Source: Actinobacteria bacterium OV450
Lineage (GTDB): Bacteria > Actinomycetota > Actinomycetes > Streptomycetales > Streptomycetaceae
NCBI GenBank assembly: GCA_001298555.1
Contig: LJCW01000372.1
Coordinates: 164,852 to 228,851 of the forward strand
Reading direction: 5' to 3'
Length of the DNA: 64,000 bases
The notes under the pieces are model-generated. The model searched no databases and was not told the origin of the DNA. It saw only the letters and a program-made list of their open reading frames with translations. Made by a program: the position numbers and the translations under genes. Positions 18,311-27,234 of this stretch are shown here, piece by piece. The first letter of the stretch is position 1; every line of letters starts with the position of its first letter.

Positions 18311-19780
18311 TCAGCTCTGGTTCTTCAGGACGGCTTCCATGACGGCCTTCGCGACGGGGCCCGCGAGACCGCCACCGGTGATGTCCTCGCGGTCGGCGTC
18401 GCTGTCCTCGATGACGACGGCGACGGCGACCGGGGAGCCCTTGTCGGTCTTGGCGTAGGAGATGAACCAGGCGTAGGGGCGCTTGGCGTTCTTCTCGCCG
18501 TGCTGGGCGGTACCTGTCTTGCCGCCGACCGTGACGCCCTTGATCCTCGCCTTGCCGCCGGTGCCGTTGTCGTTCTGGACGACGTTCTCCATCATCTGCT
18601 GGAGCTTCTGCGCGTTGGCCGGCGAGAGCGGGCGGCTCATCTCCTGCGGTTCGTGCTTCTCGATGGTGTCGAGGTTGGGGGCGGTGAGCTGGTCGACCAT
18701 GTACGGCTTCATCAGCTTGCCGTCGTTGGCGACCGCCGCGGCGACCATCGCCATCTGGAGCGGGGTGGCGGCGGTGTTGTACTGGCCGATCGCGGAGAGC
18801 GAGTTGCTCGGCCGGTTCATGTTCTTGTCGTAGACGCTGGCGAACGCCCGGACCGGGGTGTCGATCTTGTCGTTGTTGAAGCCGAACTTCTGCGCCGTCT
18901 CCAGCATCTTCTCCTTGGTCACCTTGTCGGCGACGTTGGCGAAGACGGAGTTGCAGGAGACCTGGAGCGCGAAGTTCAGGCTCGCCTTCTCGCAGCCCTT
19001 GGCGTGGTTGACCATCGGGGTCTGCGTCGTCGGCAGCAGGAACGGCTCGGGGGTGTCCGTCGGCGCGTTGATGTCGGTGACGACGCCGTGCTCCAGCGCG
19101 GCGGCGGCGGTGACGACCTTGAACGTCGAACCGGGCGGGTACGTCTCGCGCAGGGCGCGGTTGACGAGCTTCTTCTCCGGGCTGTCCTTCAGCTCGACCC
19201 AGGCCTTCTCGTCCGTCTTGGAGTTGCCGGCGAAGCTGGTCGGGTCGTACGAGGGGGTGCTGACCAGGGCCAGGATGGCGCCGGTGCGCGGGTCGATCGC
19301 GGCCACGGCGCCGGTCTTGCCGCCGAGACTGTCGAAGGCGGCCTTCTGGACGTCGGGCATCAGCGTCGTGACGACGTTGCCGCCGGCCTTCTTCTCGCCG
19401 GTGAACATGCCGATGGTGCGGTCGAAGAACAGCCGGTCGTCGTTGCCGGTGAGGATCTTGTCTTCGAGGGATTCGAGCTGGGTGGAGCCGAAGGCCTGGG
19501 AGGCGTAGCCCGTCACCGGCGCCCACAGCGGACCGTCGATGTAGGTCCGCTTGTACTTGTAGTCGCTGCCGTCCGTGGTGTCGGAGCCGGTGATGGCCTG
19601 GCCGCCCGCGACGATGATGTTGCCGCGCTGGGTGGCGTACTGGGCGATCTGGACCCGGCGGTTCTCCTTGCGGGTGCTGAGCTCGTCGGCCTGGACGTAC
19701 TGGAGCCAGTTGGTGCGGATCAGCAGGGCGAGGACGAGCAGCCCGCAGAAGATCGAGATGCGACGCAGGGGCTTGTTCAT
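18311..19780 (-). CDS. pbpA: Penicillin-binding protein 2 family transpeptidase PbpA
   Basis: A 489-residue class B penicillin-binding protein that crosslinks peptidoglycan. It has an N-terminal membrane anchor (residues 8-24) and a dimerisation/pedestal region. The transpeptidase motifs are S218-x-x-K221 (STFK), S275-C-N277 and K421-T-G-T. It works with the SEDS glycosyltransferase encoded just upstream; the two genes overlap by four bases (ATGA, 19777-19780). Confidence 0.95.
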   Translation of the reverse strand: MNKPLRRISIFCGLLVLALLIRTNWLQYVQADELSTRKENRRVQIAQYATQRGNIIVAGGQAITGSDTTDGSDYKYKRTYIDGPLWAPVTGYASQAFGSTQLESLEDKILTGNDDRLFFDRTIGMFTGEKKAGGNVVTTLMPDVQKAAFDSLGGKTGAVAAIDPRTGAILALVSTPSYDPTSFAGNSKTDEKAWVELKDSPEKKLVNRALRETYPPGSTFKVVTAAAALEHGVVTDINAPTDTPEPFLLPTTQTPMVNHAKGCEKASLNFALQVSCNSVFANVADKVTKEKMLETAQKFGFNNDKIDTPVRAFASVYDKNMNRPSNSLSAIGQYNTAATPLQMAMVAAAVANDGKLMKPYMVDQLTAPNLDTIEKHEPQEMSRPLSPANAQKLQQMMENVVQNDNGTGGKARIKGVTVGGKTGTAQHGEKNAKRPYAWFISYAKTDKGSPVAVAVVIEDSDADREDITGGGLAGPVAKAVMEAVLKNQS

Positions 19781-21201
19781 GACGGACGGACCACCTGGGT
19801 CATCTCGGAGTCGGGGGACGGTGCCGGGGCCGGCGCGGGACGGCGCGCGGTGTCGCTGATCCGGATGAGGATCCCGATGAGGGCCCAGTTGGCGAGGACG
19901 GACGAGCCGCCGGACGCGAGGAACGGCATGGTCATACCGGTCAGGGGGATGAGGCCCATGACTCCGCCGGCGACCACGAAGATCTGGAGCGCGAAGGCGC
20001 CGGAGAGGCCGATGGCGAAGAGCTTGCCGAAGGGGTCGCGGGCGGCGAGGGCGGTGCGCACACCGCGCTCGATGATCAGGCCGTAGAGCAGCAGGAAGGC
20101 CATGACGCCCGCCAGGCCGAGCTCCTCGCCGACCGTGGCGAAGATGAAGTCGGAGTTGGCGGCGAACCCGATCAGGTCGGAGTTGCCCTGTCCCCAGCCG
20201 GTGCCGAGGACCCCGCCGGAGCCGAAGCTCATGATCGACTGGCCGACCTGCTCACAGGCGCCCGACTTGGAGTAGCAGGCGAAGGGGTCGAGCCAGGCGG
20301 TGACGCGGGCCTTGACGTGGCTGGCGGTCGCGCCGACGACGGCGGCACCGGCCACGCTCATGACCAGGCCGATCACGATCCAGCTGGTGCGCTCGGTGGC
20401 CACGTACAGCATGATCACGAACATGCCGAAGAAGAGCAGGGAGGTGCCGAGGTCGTTCTCGAAGACGAGGACGAGCAGGCTCATCGCCCAGATCATCAGG
20501 ATCGGGCCGAGGTCGCGGCCGCGCGGCAGGTAGAGGCCCATGAAGCGGCGGCTGGCCAGCGCGAGGGCGTCGCGCTTCACCATCAGGTAGCCGGCGAAGA
20601 AGATCGCGATGACGATCTTCGCGAACTCACCGGGCTGGATGGAGAAACCGGCGACGCTGATCCAGATCTTCGCGCCGAAGACGTCCGCGCCGAGGCCCGG
20701 GACGACGGGCAGGATCAGCAGCACCAGCGACGCGGCCATGGAGATGTACGTGAACCGCTGGAGGGTCCGGTGGTCCTTGAGCAGCAGCAGCACACCGGCG
20801 AACAGGGCGATGGCCACCGCGGTGTACATCATCTGGCGGGGGGCCGACTCGGAGAACTGGCCGAAGCTCCGCTTGGCCAGGTTCTGCAGCCGCTCGGACT
20901 GGTCGAGGCGCCAGATCAGCACGCAGCCCAGTCCGTTGAGCAGCGTGGCGATCGGCAGCAGCAGCGGGTCGGCGTACTTCGCGTAGCGGCGCACCACGAC
21001 GTGGGCGATGCCGGCGAGCACGGCGAGGCCGCCTCCGTACGCGACCATGCCGGGCGGCAGCTTGCCGTGGATCGACAGGCCCACGTTGGCGTAGGCGAAG
21101 ATCGGGATGACCACGGCGAAGACGAGCAGCAGGAGCTCGGTGTTCCGCCGGCTCGGCAGCTCGATGGCGCCGATGGTGGTCGTGTTGGTGACAACGCTCA
21201 T
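19777..21201 (-). CDS. rodA: SEDS peptidoglycan glycosyltransferase (FtsW/RodA/SpoVE family)
   Basis: A 474-residue polytopic membrane protein with about ten helices and the SEDS signatures AKIWISVAGFSIQPGEFAKI and QIFVVAGGVMGLIPLTGMTMPFLASGGSS (split here as the conserved PLTGM and SGGSS motifs). SEDS proteins polymerise lipid II, working with a class B PBP, here PbpA. The operon position matches mycobacterial rodA. FtsW versus RodA cannot be settled from sequence alone. Confidence 0.93.
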   Translation of the reverse strand: MSVVTNTTTIGAIELPSRRNTELLLLVFAVVIPIFAYANVGLSIHGKLPPGMVAYGGGLAVLAGIAHVVVRRYAKYADPLLLPIATLLNGLGCVLIWRLDQSERLQNLAKRSFGQFSESAPRQMMYTAVAIALFAGVLLLLKDHRTLQRFTYISMAASLVLLILPVVPGLGADVFGAKIWISVAGFSIQPGEFAKIVIAIFFAGYLMVKRDALALASRRFMGLYLPRGRDLGPILMIWAMSLLVLVFENDLGTSLLFFGMFVIMLYVATERTSWIVIGLVMSVAGAAVVGATASHVKARVTAWLDPFACYSKSGACEQVGQSIMSFGSGGVLGTGWGQGNSDLIGFAANSDFIFATVGEELGLAGVMAFLLLYGLIIERGVRTALAARDPFGKLFAIGLSGAFALQIFVVAGGVMGLIPLTGMTMPFLASGGSSVLANWALIGILIRISDTARRPAPAPAPSPDSEMTQVVRPS

Positions 21202-21235
21202 GGTGTGGCAGGCCCCCTGTGCCCGCGGGTGTCTA

Positions 21236-22705
21236 CTACTGCTTGCCGCAGAGGCCGACCAGCGACTGCTCCGAGGGAGTCAGGCTGGGGCCGGGTGCTG
21301 GTGGGTTCTGCGCTTCCGCGGCGCGGCGTTCCCCGTCCTTCTTGCAGGCGGTGACCTGGACGCCGAGTTCGTCGATCTTCTGACGGGCGCCGTCGAGGCT
21401 GGTTTCGGTGATGGTGGCCTCGACCAGCTTGCGCTTGAAGGGCGGCAGGTACTTCAGTTCGATGTCGGGCCGGTCGGTCTCCACCTTGGAGAGCTCCAGG
21501 GGCCCGAGGTTCTGGCTGATACCGCGGAACAGCGCGACGTGCTCGCCCTTGACGCCGATGTAGAACTGCGTCTGGGTCCAGCGGTGCGCGGCGTACAGGC
21601 CGCCGCCGACGACACCGGCGACGATCAGCAGGATCAGGGTGCGGGTGGTCCACTTGCGCCCTTTGCCGCGGCGCCGGCGGGGCTTGTCGTACGTGTCCTC
21701 GTAACGGGAGTCGTCGTCGTACGGGTCGGGTTCGCCGAAGGTGCCGTACGCGCCGCCGCCCTGGCCCTGGTCGGGGTAGCCGTAGCCGGGGGCGTCACCG
21801 CTGCCGGGGGGCCCGAACGCGCCCGCCGGAGGGGGGACCTGGCGGCCCAGGCCGGAGGCGCGGCCCGCCGGGGTCTGCATGGCGTTGCCGCCGTCGAAGA
21901 GCTGGTGCTGGTTCTCGGCGACCGCGCCGACGACGACCGGGGTGTCGTTCAGCTGGGCGGCCAGGGTGTCGCCGCTGTCGGTGTCGAGGACGTCCGCGAC
22001 GATGCAGGTGATGTTGTCCGGTCCGCCGCCGCGCAGGGCGAGCTGGATCAGGGCCTGCACGGTCTCGTGGGGGCCGTGGTAGTCGGCGAGGGTCTCCTCC
22101 AGGGTCTGGTGGGAGACGACGCCGGACAGCCCGTCGGAGCAGATGAGGTAGCGGTCGCCGGTGCGGACCTCGCGGATCGAGAGGTCGGGCTCGACGGTGT
22201 CACCGCTGCCGAGCGCCCGCATGAGGAGCGAGCGCTGCGGGTGGGTGGTGGCTTCCTCCTCGGTGATGCGGCCCTCGTCGACGAGGCGCTGCACCCAGGT
22301 GTGGTCCTGGGTGATCTGCGTGAGGACGCCGTCGCGCAGCAGGTAGGCGCGGGAGTCGCCGACGTGGACGAGTCCCAGGCGCTGGCCTGTCCACAGGAGC
22401 GCGGTCAGGGTGGTGCCCATGCCCTCGAGCTGGGCGTCCTCCTCGACCATGACGCGCAGCTGGTCGTTCGCCCGCTGTACCGCCGTGGCCAGCGACGTGA
22501 GGATGTCGGAGCCCGGGACGTCGTCGTCGAGCTGCACGAGGGAGGAGATCACCTCGGAGCTGGCGACCTCGCCGGCGGCCTGGCCGCCCATGCCGTCGGC
22601 CACGGCGAGGAGACGGGGACCGGCGTAGCCGGAGTCCTCGTTGCCCTCGCGGATCATGCCCTTGTGGGATCCGGCGGCGAACCGCAGGGACAGACTCATG
22701 CGCAC
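21236..22705 (-). CDS. pstP: PP2C-family Ser/Thr phosphatase PstP
   Basis: A 489-residue membrane phosphatase. The PPM/PP2C catalytic domain (residues 5-240) has the metal-binding motifs EDSG, ADGMGG, VGDSRAYL and SDGLSG. A Gly/Pro/Tyr-rich linker, a membrane helix near residues 325-345 (TLILLIVAGVVGGGLYA) and a ~130-residue extracytoplasmic tail follow. It dephosphorylates PknB and its substrates. GTG 22705 is preferred because GGAGGAA lies upstream; ATG 22699 (MSLSLRFAAG) is an alternative two codons in. Confidence 0.94.
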   Translation of the reverse strand: MRMSLSLRFAAGSHKGMIREGNEDSGYAGPRLLAVADGMGGQAAGEVASSEVISSLVQLDDDVPGSDILTSLATAVQRANDQLRVMVEEDAQLEGMGTTLTALLWTGQRLGLVHVGDSRAYLLRDGVLTQITQDHTWVQRLVDEGRITEEEATTHPQRSLLMRALGSGDTVEPDLSIREVRTGDRYLICSDGLSGVVSHQTLEETLADYHGPHETVQALIQLALRGGGPDNITCIVADVLDTDSGDTLAAQLNDTPVVVGAVAENQHQLFDGGNAMQTPAGRASGLGRQVPPPAGAFGPPGSGDAPGYGYPDQGQGGGAYGTFGEPDPYDDDSRYEDTYDKPRRRRGKGRKWTTRTLILLIVAGVVGGGLYAAHRWTQTQFYIGVKGEHVALFRGISQNLGPLELSKVETDRPDIELKYLPPFKRKLVEATITETSLDGARQKIDELGVQVTACKKDGERRAAEAQNPPAPGPSLTPSEQSLVGLCGKQ

Positions 22706-22840
22706 CTGCCCAGTCGATTCCTCCGGGTACAACCGGTCTCGAGCCACACTGCCCACCCTCCGGTCGGGAGCGCGCTCGGATCCGTGTCCCGGATGGGCCG
22801 GACTGCCGCGGCTCGCTCGCTCCGCTCGCTCATTCTCGTA

Positions 22841-23344
22841 CTACTTCCGCAGCTCGATGACGGTCTTGCCGATGCGGATCGGGGCGCCCGGCGGAATGGG
22901 CGTCGGGGTGGTCAGCCGGGTCCGGTCGAGATACGTGCCGTTGGTGGACCCGAGATCCTCGACGATCCACTGGCCGTCACGGTCGGGGTAGATCCTGGCA
23001 TGGCGGCTGGAGGCGTAGTCGTCGTCCAGCACGATGGTGGAGTCATGCGCGCGGCCCAGCGTGATCGTCTGCCCGGCGAGGGCGACCGTGGTGCCCGTGA
23101 GGGTGCCCTCGGAGACGACGAGTTTGGTCGGCGCTCCGCGGCGCTGGCGCTGCTGCGGTGGCGCGGCGGCCTGGCGGCCGGCCTGCGCCGGCGCCCCGGC
23201 GGCGGCGCTGCCGCGGCGCGAGCCGCGCTGCGTGACGCGCGTACCGAAGAGGTCGCTGCGGATGACCTGGACGGCCACGATGACGAACAGCCACAGAACG
23301 GCCAGGAAACCCAACCGCATGACCGTCAGGGTCAGCTCTGACAT
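22841..23344 (-). CDS. fhaB: FHA-domain protein FhaB, membrane-anchored
   Basis: A 167-residue protein. An N-terminal membrane helix (residues 5-27) leads to a low-complexity linker. A C-terminal FHA domain (residues 75-165) carries the phosphothreonine-binding pattern GRAHDSTIVLDDDYASSRHARI and VEDLGSTNGTYLD. It should recruit phosphorylated partners of PknB to the membrane. It lies 10 bp downstream of fhaA. Confidence 0.93.
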   Translation of the reverse strand: MSELTLTVMRLGFLAVLWLFVIVAVQVIRSDLFGTRVTQRGSRRGSAAAGAPAQAGRQAAAPPQQRQRRGAPTKLVVSEGTLTGTTVALAGQTITLGRAHDSTIVLDDDYASSRHARIYPDRDGQWIVEDLGSTNGTYLDRTRLTTPTPIPPGAPIRIGKTVIELRK

Positions 23345-23354
23345 TGCCCCCGCT

Positions 23355-24167
23355 TCACCCTTCGGCTTGCCGGTAAATGATGGTGGTGCTGCCCACGACG
23401 ATCCGCGAGCCGTCGCGGAGCGTAGCGCGGGTGGTGTGCTGCCCGTCCACCACGATGCCGTTGGTGGACCCGAGATCCTGGATCGTCGAGGGCGTTCCGG
23501 TCCGGATCTCACAGTGCCGGCGCGAGACGCCGGGGTCGTCGATCCGCACGTCGGCTTCGGTGCTTCGGCCGAGTACGAGCGTGGGGCGCGAGATCTGGTG
23601 GCGGGTGCCGTTGATCTCGATCCAGTGGCGCCGGGTGGCGCCTCCGGTGGGTACGGGAGCCGGTCCGCCGCCGGCCGGCCTGCGCGCGGCCCCGCCCGGG
23701 GGCGGTCCGGCGGGCATCGGCGGTGCGGCGACCGGGGGGTAGCCGTAGCCGCCCTGCTGGTTCTGGGGAGCCTGCGGCTGCGCCTGGGAGGTGCTGGAGG
23801 CGAGCGTGCGGCTGCGGACCCGGTAGAGCCCGGTGTCGAGGTCGTCGGCCTTCTCCAGGTGGACCTTGATCGGGCCCATGAAGCTGTAGCGCTGCTGCTT
23901 GGCGTAGTCGCGGACGAGGCCCGCGAGCTCGTCGCCGAGCTGGCCGGAGTAGGGGCTCAGGCGCTCGTAGTCACCGGCGCTGAGCTCGACGATGAAGTCG
24001 TTGGGGACGACGGTCCGCTCGCGGTTCCAGATCGTCGCGTTGTTGTCGCACTCGCGCTGGAGGGCGCCGGCGATCTCGACGGGCTGGACCTCGGACTTGA
24101 ACACCTTGGCGAAGGTGCCGTTCACCAGACCTTCGAGTCGCTGCTCGAACCGCTTCAGGACTCCCAT
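23355..24167 (-). CDS. fhaA: FHA-domain protein FhaA with N-terminal DUF3662
   Basis: A 270-residue protein. The N-terminal DUF3662 domain covers residues 1-125 (MGVLKRFEQRLEGLVNGTF onward). A Pro/Gly linker and a C-terminal FHA domain follow, with LGRSTEADVRIDDPGVSRRH and QDLGSTNGIVVDG. It is the first gene of the cell-wall phosphosignalling operon; mycobacterial FhaA binds phosphorylated MviN/MurJ. GGAGG-like GGAGGTGCC lies directly upstream of ATG 24167. Confidence 0.94.
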   Translation of the reverse strand: MGVLKRFEQRLEGLVNGTFAKVFKSEVQPVEIAGALQRECDNNATIWNRERTVVPNDFIVELSAGDYERLSPYSGQLGDELAGLVRDYAKQQRYSFMGPIKVHLEKADDLDTGLYRVRSRTLASSTSQAQPQAPQNQQGGYGYPPVAAPPMPAGPPPGGAARRPAGGGPAPVPTGGATRRHWIEINGTRHQISRPTLVLGRSTEADVRIDDPGVSRRHCEIRTGTPSTIQDLGSTNGIVVDGQHTTRATLRDGSRIVVGSTTIIYRQAEG

Positions 24168-24459
24168 GGGGCACCTCCTCCGTCGTTGTCGCCCTGTACT
24201 GCTTACTGATCGTATCCACGCGTGGCGGATTCGGCTGGTTCCCCCTGGGTCCCATGCGCATGAGTGTTGGTACTCACAAGGGATCGTAGGGGCGCTCAGG
24301 GGACAGTGTCCCGCACCGGGAGTGCACTGCGGGAGGGGCGTTGTGAGCCGGGACCGGGGGTGCGGGGAAAGCGATGTGAATCCACCCCGTCCGACGTGCT
24401 AATGTTTCGACGTCGCCAGGGGAACGGCCCGAAAGGGAAGATCCACTGGGGCGCTGCTC
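24168..24459. promoter_or_regulatory. Intergenic region between fhaA and tRNA-Leu
   Basis: This 292-bp stretch should hold the promoter of the fhaA operon (minus) and that of tRNA-Leu (plus). Visible structure includes palindrome GGGACAGTGTCCC at 24300-24312 and TGAGTGTTGGTACTCA at 24261-24276, both operator-like. No open frame in it looks coding. Confidence 0.4.
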
Positions 24460-24542
24460 GGGCGAGTGGCGGAACGGCAGACGCGCTGGCTTCAGGTGCC
24501 AGTGTCCTTCGGGACGTGGGGGTTCAAATCCCCCCTCGCCCA
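24460..24542 (+). tRNA. tRNA-Leu (anticodon CAG)
   Basis: An 83-nt class II tRNA with a long variable arm. Acceptor GGGCGAG (24460-24466) pairs with CTCGCCC (24535-24541); the discriminator is A24542. Anticodon stem CTGGC/GCCAG encloses TTCAGGT with anticodon CAG at 24493-24495. The variable-arm hairpin reads TGTCCTTCGGGACG. CCA is not encoded. Confidence 0.97.
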
Positions 24543-24816
24543 CATCGACGAGACGGTCGTCACTGCGAAAGCGGTGGCGGCCGTTTCGTGTTTCCCGGTC
24601 CCGGCGGACGTCGGGGTGTCCGTCCGAAGCCGCAACGGTGCGGAGTGCGGGACCAGTTGAGGGACCGACGGATCCGGCCACCGGGGAACCCGCCGTTGCC
24701 GCCCGCCCGTTCTGGTTCCGAACGGCCGGTCCTGAGGCGCGGGGACGACTTTCGTCGGCGGGGGCGCGACGAAAGGGGGCGGTCCGCCGGCGGCGGCGGT
24801 GTCTAGGGTCGGTCGC

Positions 24817-26499
24817 GTGGATGCGACGGCGAGGATGCGGGCGGGCTGGGACTGGCTGAAGGGCCCCGAGCCCTGGACCCGGCGGGCGCTCGCGGGGGAC
24901 CTGGTGCTCGCCGCGGTGCTCGCGCTGCTCGGGCTGGGGGTCGAGGAGCTCGACAACGGCAGCGTGCAGCGGACGGCCGGCAGCGTCGTGGCTGTGGTGC
25001 TGCTCACGTTGCTGCGGCGGCGGCTGCCGGCGACGACCCTGATCACGGCCGCGGCGGTCTCCCCGTTCCTGCCCGGATCGTTCCTGACCATGATCCTGCT
25101 GGGCTGGTCCGCGGGGCGCCGGATCGTCGGGGTGGGCCGGGCGCTGACCGCGTTCGTCCTGGCCTTCCTCGCCTCGGTGGGCTTCGGCGTGCTGCAGGCG
25201 TGGTCCGACCAGCGCCCCGTGCTGGTGATCGTGTTCTCCACGCTGATGTTCCTCGCGACGACGGTGATGCCGGGCCTGGCCAGCCGCTACTGGTCACAGC
25301 GCAGGACCCTGCTCCAGGCCCTCCAGGAGCGCAACGGCCAGCTGATGCGGGAGAGCGCGATGGTCGCCGGGCAGGCCCGGCTGCGGGAACGCCAGAGGAT
25401 CGCCCAGGACATGCACGACAGCCTGGGGCACCAGCTGGCGCTGATCGCCGTGCACACCGGAGCCCTGGAGGTCGATCCGCAGCTCACCGACCGCCAGCGC
25501 GACGCGGTGGGCGTCCTGCGGCAGGCTTCGGTCGCCGCGATGCACGAGCTGCGCGAGGTCGTCGGAATCCTGCGGGACGGCGTCGAGGCGCCGGTGCCCG
25601 TGGAGGAGGCCGGGCCGGCGGCGCGCGGGGTGGCCGGGATCGCCGGGATCGTGGAGGCGGCGCGGAGCGCGGGGACCGACGTACGGATGACCGTGTCGGG
25701 GCGGCCGAGGCCGCTGGTCGCGGCGTGCGACCACGCGGCGTACCGGATCGTGCAGGAGGCGCTGACCAACGCGTACAAGCACGCCTCGGGAGCGCCGATC
25801 GCGGTGGAGCTGCGCTACGAGGAGGACTCGCTGGTGGTGGAGATCGCCAACGGCCCGGCGTCCGGGCCGGGCGTCGGCGACGTCGTGTCGGGCGGGCAGG
25901 GGCTCACCGGGCTGCGGGAGCGGGCCCGGCTGGTCGGCGGGATGGTGCACGCGGGCGCAACCGAGGGCGGAGGGTTCCGGGTGGCCGGCGTGCTCCCGTA
26001 CGGGGCGGAGCCGGCGGGGGCGCAGGACATGGCCGACGACTTCGGGCAGCGGGCGCAGGCGCAGGCGGGCTCCGCCGCGGCGCCCGCGATGGACTGGGCC
26101 GCGCTGGACAGGGAGCTGGCGGTACGGGCCCGGGGCCGGGCCGGGGGCGTGGCGATGGGCTGCGGCATAGCCGTGGCGGCGGTGGTGCTGCTGGTGATCG
26201 TGATCGGCGCCGGGATGGTCCTGCTGGTGGGCTCGGCGGGCAACGCGATGATCAGCCGGGAGGACTACGACAAGGTGCGGGTGGGCGAGTCGGAGGAAGC
26301 GGTCCGCAACCGGCTGCCCGACGGCGAGAGCTTCATGACCGCGGGCCTGGACCGCAAGGGCCCGGAGCGGCCCGACGGCACGCGGTGTCTGGCGCTGTTG
26401 TCGTCGGAGGACTCGCAGCTGGCCACCAGTACCGTTTTCCGGTTCTGCTTCAAGGACGGCAAGCTCGTCGAAAAGCAGTCGTACGAGGCCGAGCAGTAG
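24817..26499 (+). CDS. Sensor histidine kinase (HisKA_3) with extra C-terminal membrane-anchored domain
   Basis: A 560-residue NarL-type sensor kinase. The N-terminal sensor has about five membrane helices (residues 25-155). The HisKA_3 dimerisation domain has phospho-acceptor H200 in DMHDSLGHQLAL. An HATPase domain follows (EALTNAYKHA, GQGLTGLRER). Unusually, a further membrane helix near residues 450-475 follows (AVAAVVLLVIVIGAGMVLLV). After it comes an ~85-residue domain (EDYDKVRVGESEEAVRNRLP...) that should lie outside the cell and resembles SmpA/BamE-like folds. GTG 24817 fits a leaderless transcript, with TAGGGT at 24804-24809. Its stop overlaps the ribosome binding site of the response regulator gene. 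Confidence 0.92.
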   Translation: MDATARMRAGWDWLKGPEPWTRRALAGDLVLAAVLALLGLGVEELDNGSVQRTAGSVVAVVLLTLLRRRLPATTLITAAAVSPFLPGSFLTMILLGWSAGRRIVGVGRALTAFVLAFLASVGFGVLQAWSDQRPVLVIVFSTLMFLATTVMPGLASRYWSQRRTLLQALQERNGQLMRESAMVAGQARLRERQRIAQDMHDSLGHQLALIAVHTGALEVDPQLTDRQRDAVGVLRQASVAAMHELREVVGILRDGVEAPVPVEEAGPAARGVAGIAGIVEAARSAGTDVRMTVSGRPRPLVAACDHAAYRIVQEALTNAYKHASGAPIAVELRYEEDSLVVEIANGPASGPGVGDVVSGGQGLTGLRERARLVGGMVHAGATEGGGFRVAGVLPYGAEPAGAQDMADDFGQRAQAQAGSAAAPAMDWAALDRELAVRARGRAGGVAMGCGIAVAAVVLLVIVIGAGMVLLVGSAGNAMISREDYDKVRVGESEEAVRNRLPDGESFMTAGLDRKGPERPDGTRCLALLSSEDSQLATSTVFRFCFKDGKLVEKQSYEAEQ

Positions 26500-26507
26500 G
26501 AGCACGG

Positions 26508-27167
26508 GTGACAGCCAAGGTGATCCGAGTGGTGATCGCTGACGACGAGCCGCTGATCCGGGCCGGGATCAGGATGATCCTGACCTCGGCCGCGGACATC
26601 GAGGTCGTCGCGGAGGCGGCGAACGGCCGCGAGGCCGTGGACCTCGCCCGCGCGCACGCGCCGGACGTGATGCTGCTGGACATCCAGATGCCGGTGATGG
26701 ACGGTCTGACCGCGCTCGGTGAGCTGGGGCGGGCGGTGCCGGAGGTCCGGGCGCTGATCCTGACCACGTTCGGCGAGAAGGAGAACGTGCTGCGGGCCCT
26801 CGGATCGGGCGGAGCGGGGTTCCTGCTGAAGGACTCGGCGCCGGGCGAGCTGATCGGCGCGGTGCGCGCGGCGGCCGCCGGGGACGCCTACCTGTCGCCG
26901 GGGGCGACCCGGCACGTGGTCGACCAGCTGGCCTCGGGGCGGGGCGCGGCGCGCGGCGAGGAGGCCCGGCGGCGGGTGGCGGAGCTGAGCGAGCGGGAGC
27001 GCGGGGTGCTGGCGCTGCTCGGCGAGGGGCTGTCCAACGCGGACGCGGGCCGGCGGCTGCACATGAGCGAGGCGACGGTGAAGACGTACGTGAGCCGGAT
27101 CCTCTCGAAGCTGAGCTGCGAGAACCGGGTTCAGGCCGCCCTGCTGGCCAGGGACGCCGGGCTGTAG
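26508..27167 (+). CDS. NarL/FixJ-family response regulator
   Basis: A 219-residue partner of the preceding kinase. The receiver domain has phospho-acceptor D58 (LLDIQMPVMDG), acidic pocket ADDE near residue 10 and a conserved Lys (LLKDSAPGEL). The C-terminal LuxR-type helix-turn-helix reads ELSERERGVLALLGEGLSN with recognition region EATVKTYVSRILSKL. The GTG at 26508 follows AGGAG placed at the kinase stop, eight bases downstream. Confidence 0.94.
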   Translation: MTAKVIRVVIADDEPLIRAGIRMILTSAADIEVVAEAANGREAVDLARAHAPDVMLLDIQMPVMDGLTALGELGRAVPEVRALILTTFGEKENVLRALGSGGAGFLLKDSAPGELIGAVRAAAAGDAYLSPGATRHVVDQLASGRGAARGEEARRRVAELSERERGVLALLGEGLSNADAGRRLHMSEATVKTYVSRILSKLSCENRVQAALLARDAGL

Positions 27168-27191
27168 ATACGGTCAGCCCGAATTGATGTT

Positions 27192-27211
27192 GTCGGACCG
27201 GACGGTCCGAC
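27192..27211. promoter_or_regulatory. Inverted repeat upstream of the DUF2252 gene
   Basis: GTCGGACC (27192-27199) and GGTCCGAC (27204-27211) are exact inverted copies around GGAC. This is 24 bp after the response regulator stop, and could be a short terminator or an operator. Confidence 0.45.
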
Positions 27212-27234
27212 GGGCACGGGCGGGGGCGGCGCGC

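Noticed and set aside
22387..22395. CTGTCCACA, one mismatch from a DnaA box
   Set aside because: Inside pstP coding sequence, single mismatch, no partner box; likely chance.
27184..27234. Longer start of the DUF2252 gene at TTG 27184 or ATG 27187
   Set aside because: No ribosome binding site and it would include the inverted repeat at 27192-27211; kept only as an alternative.
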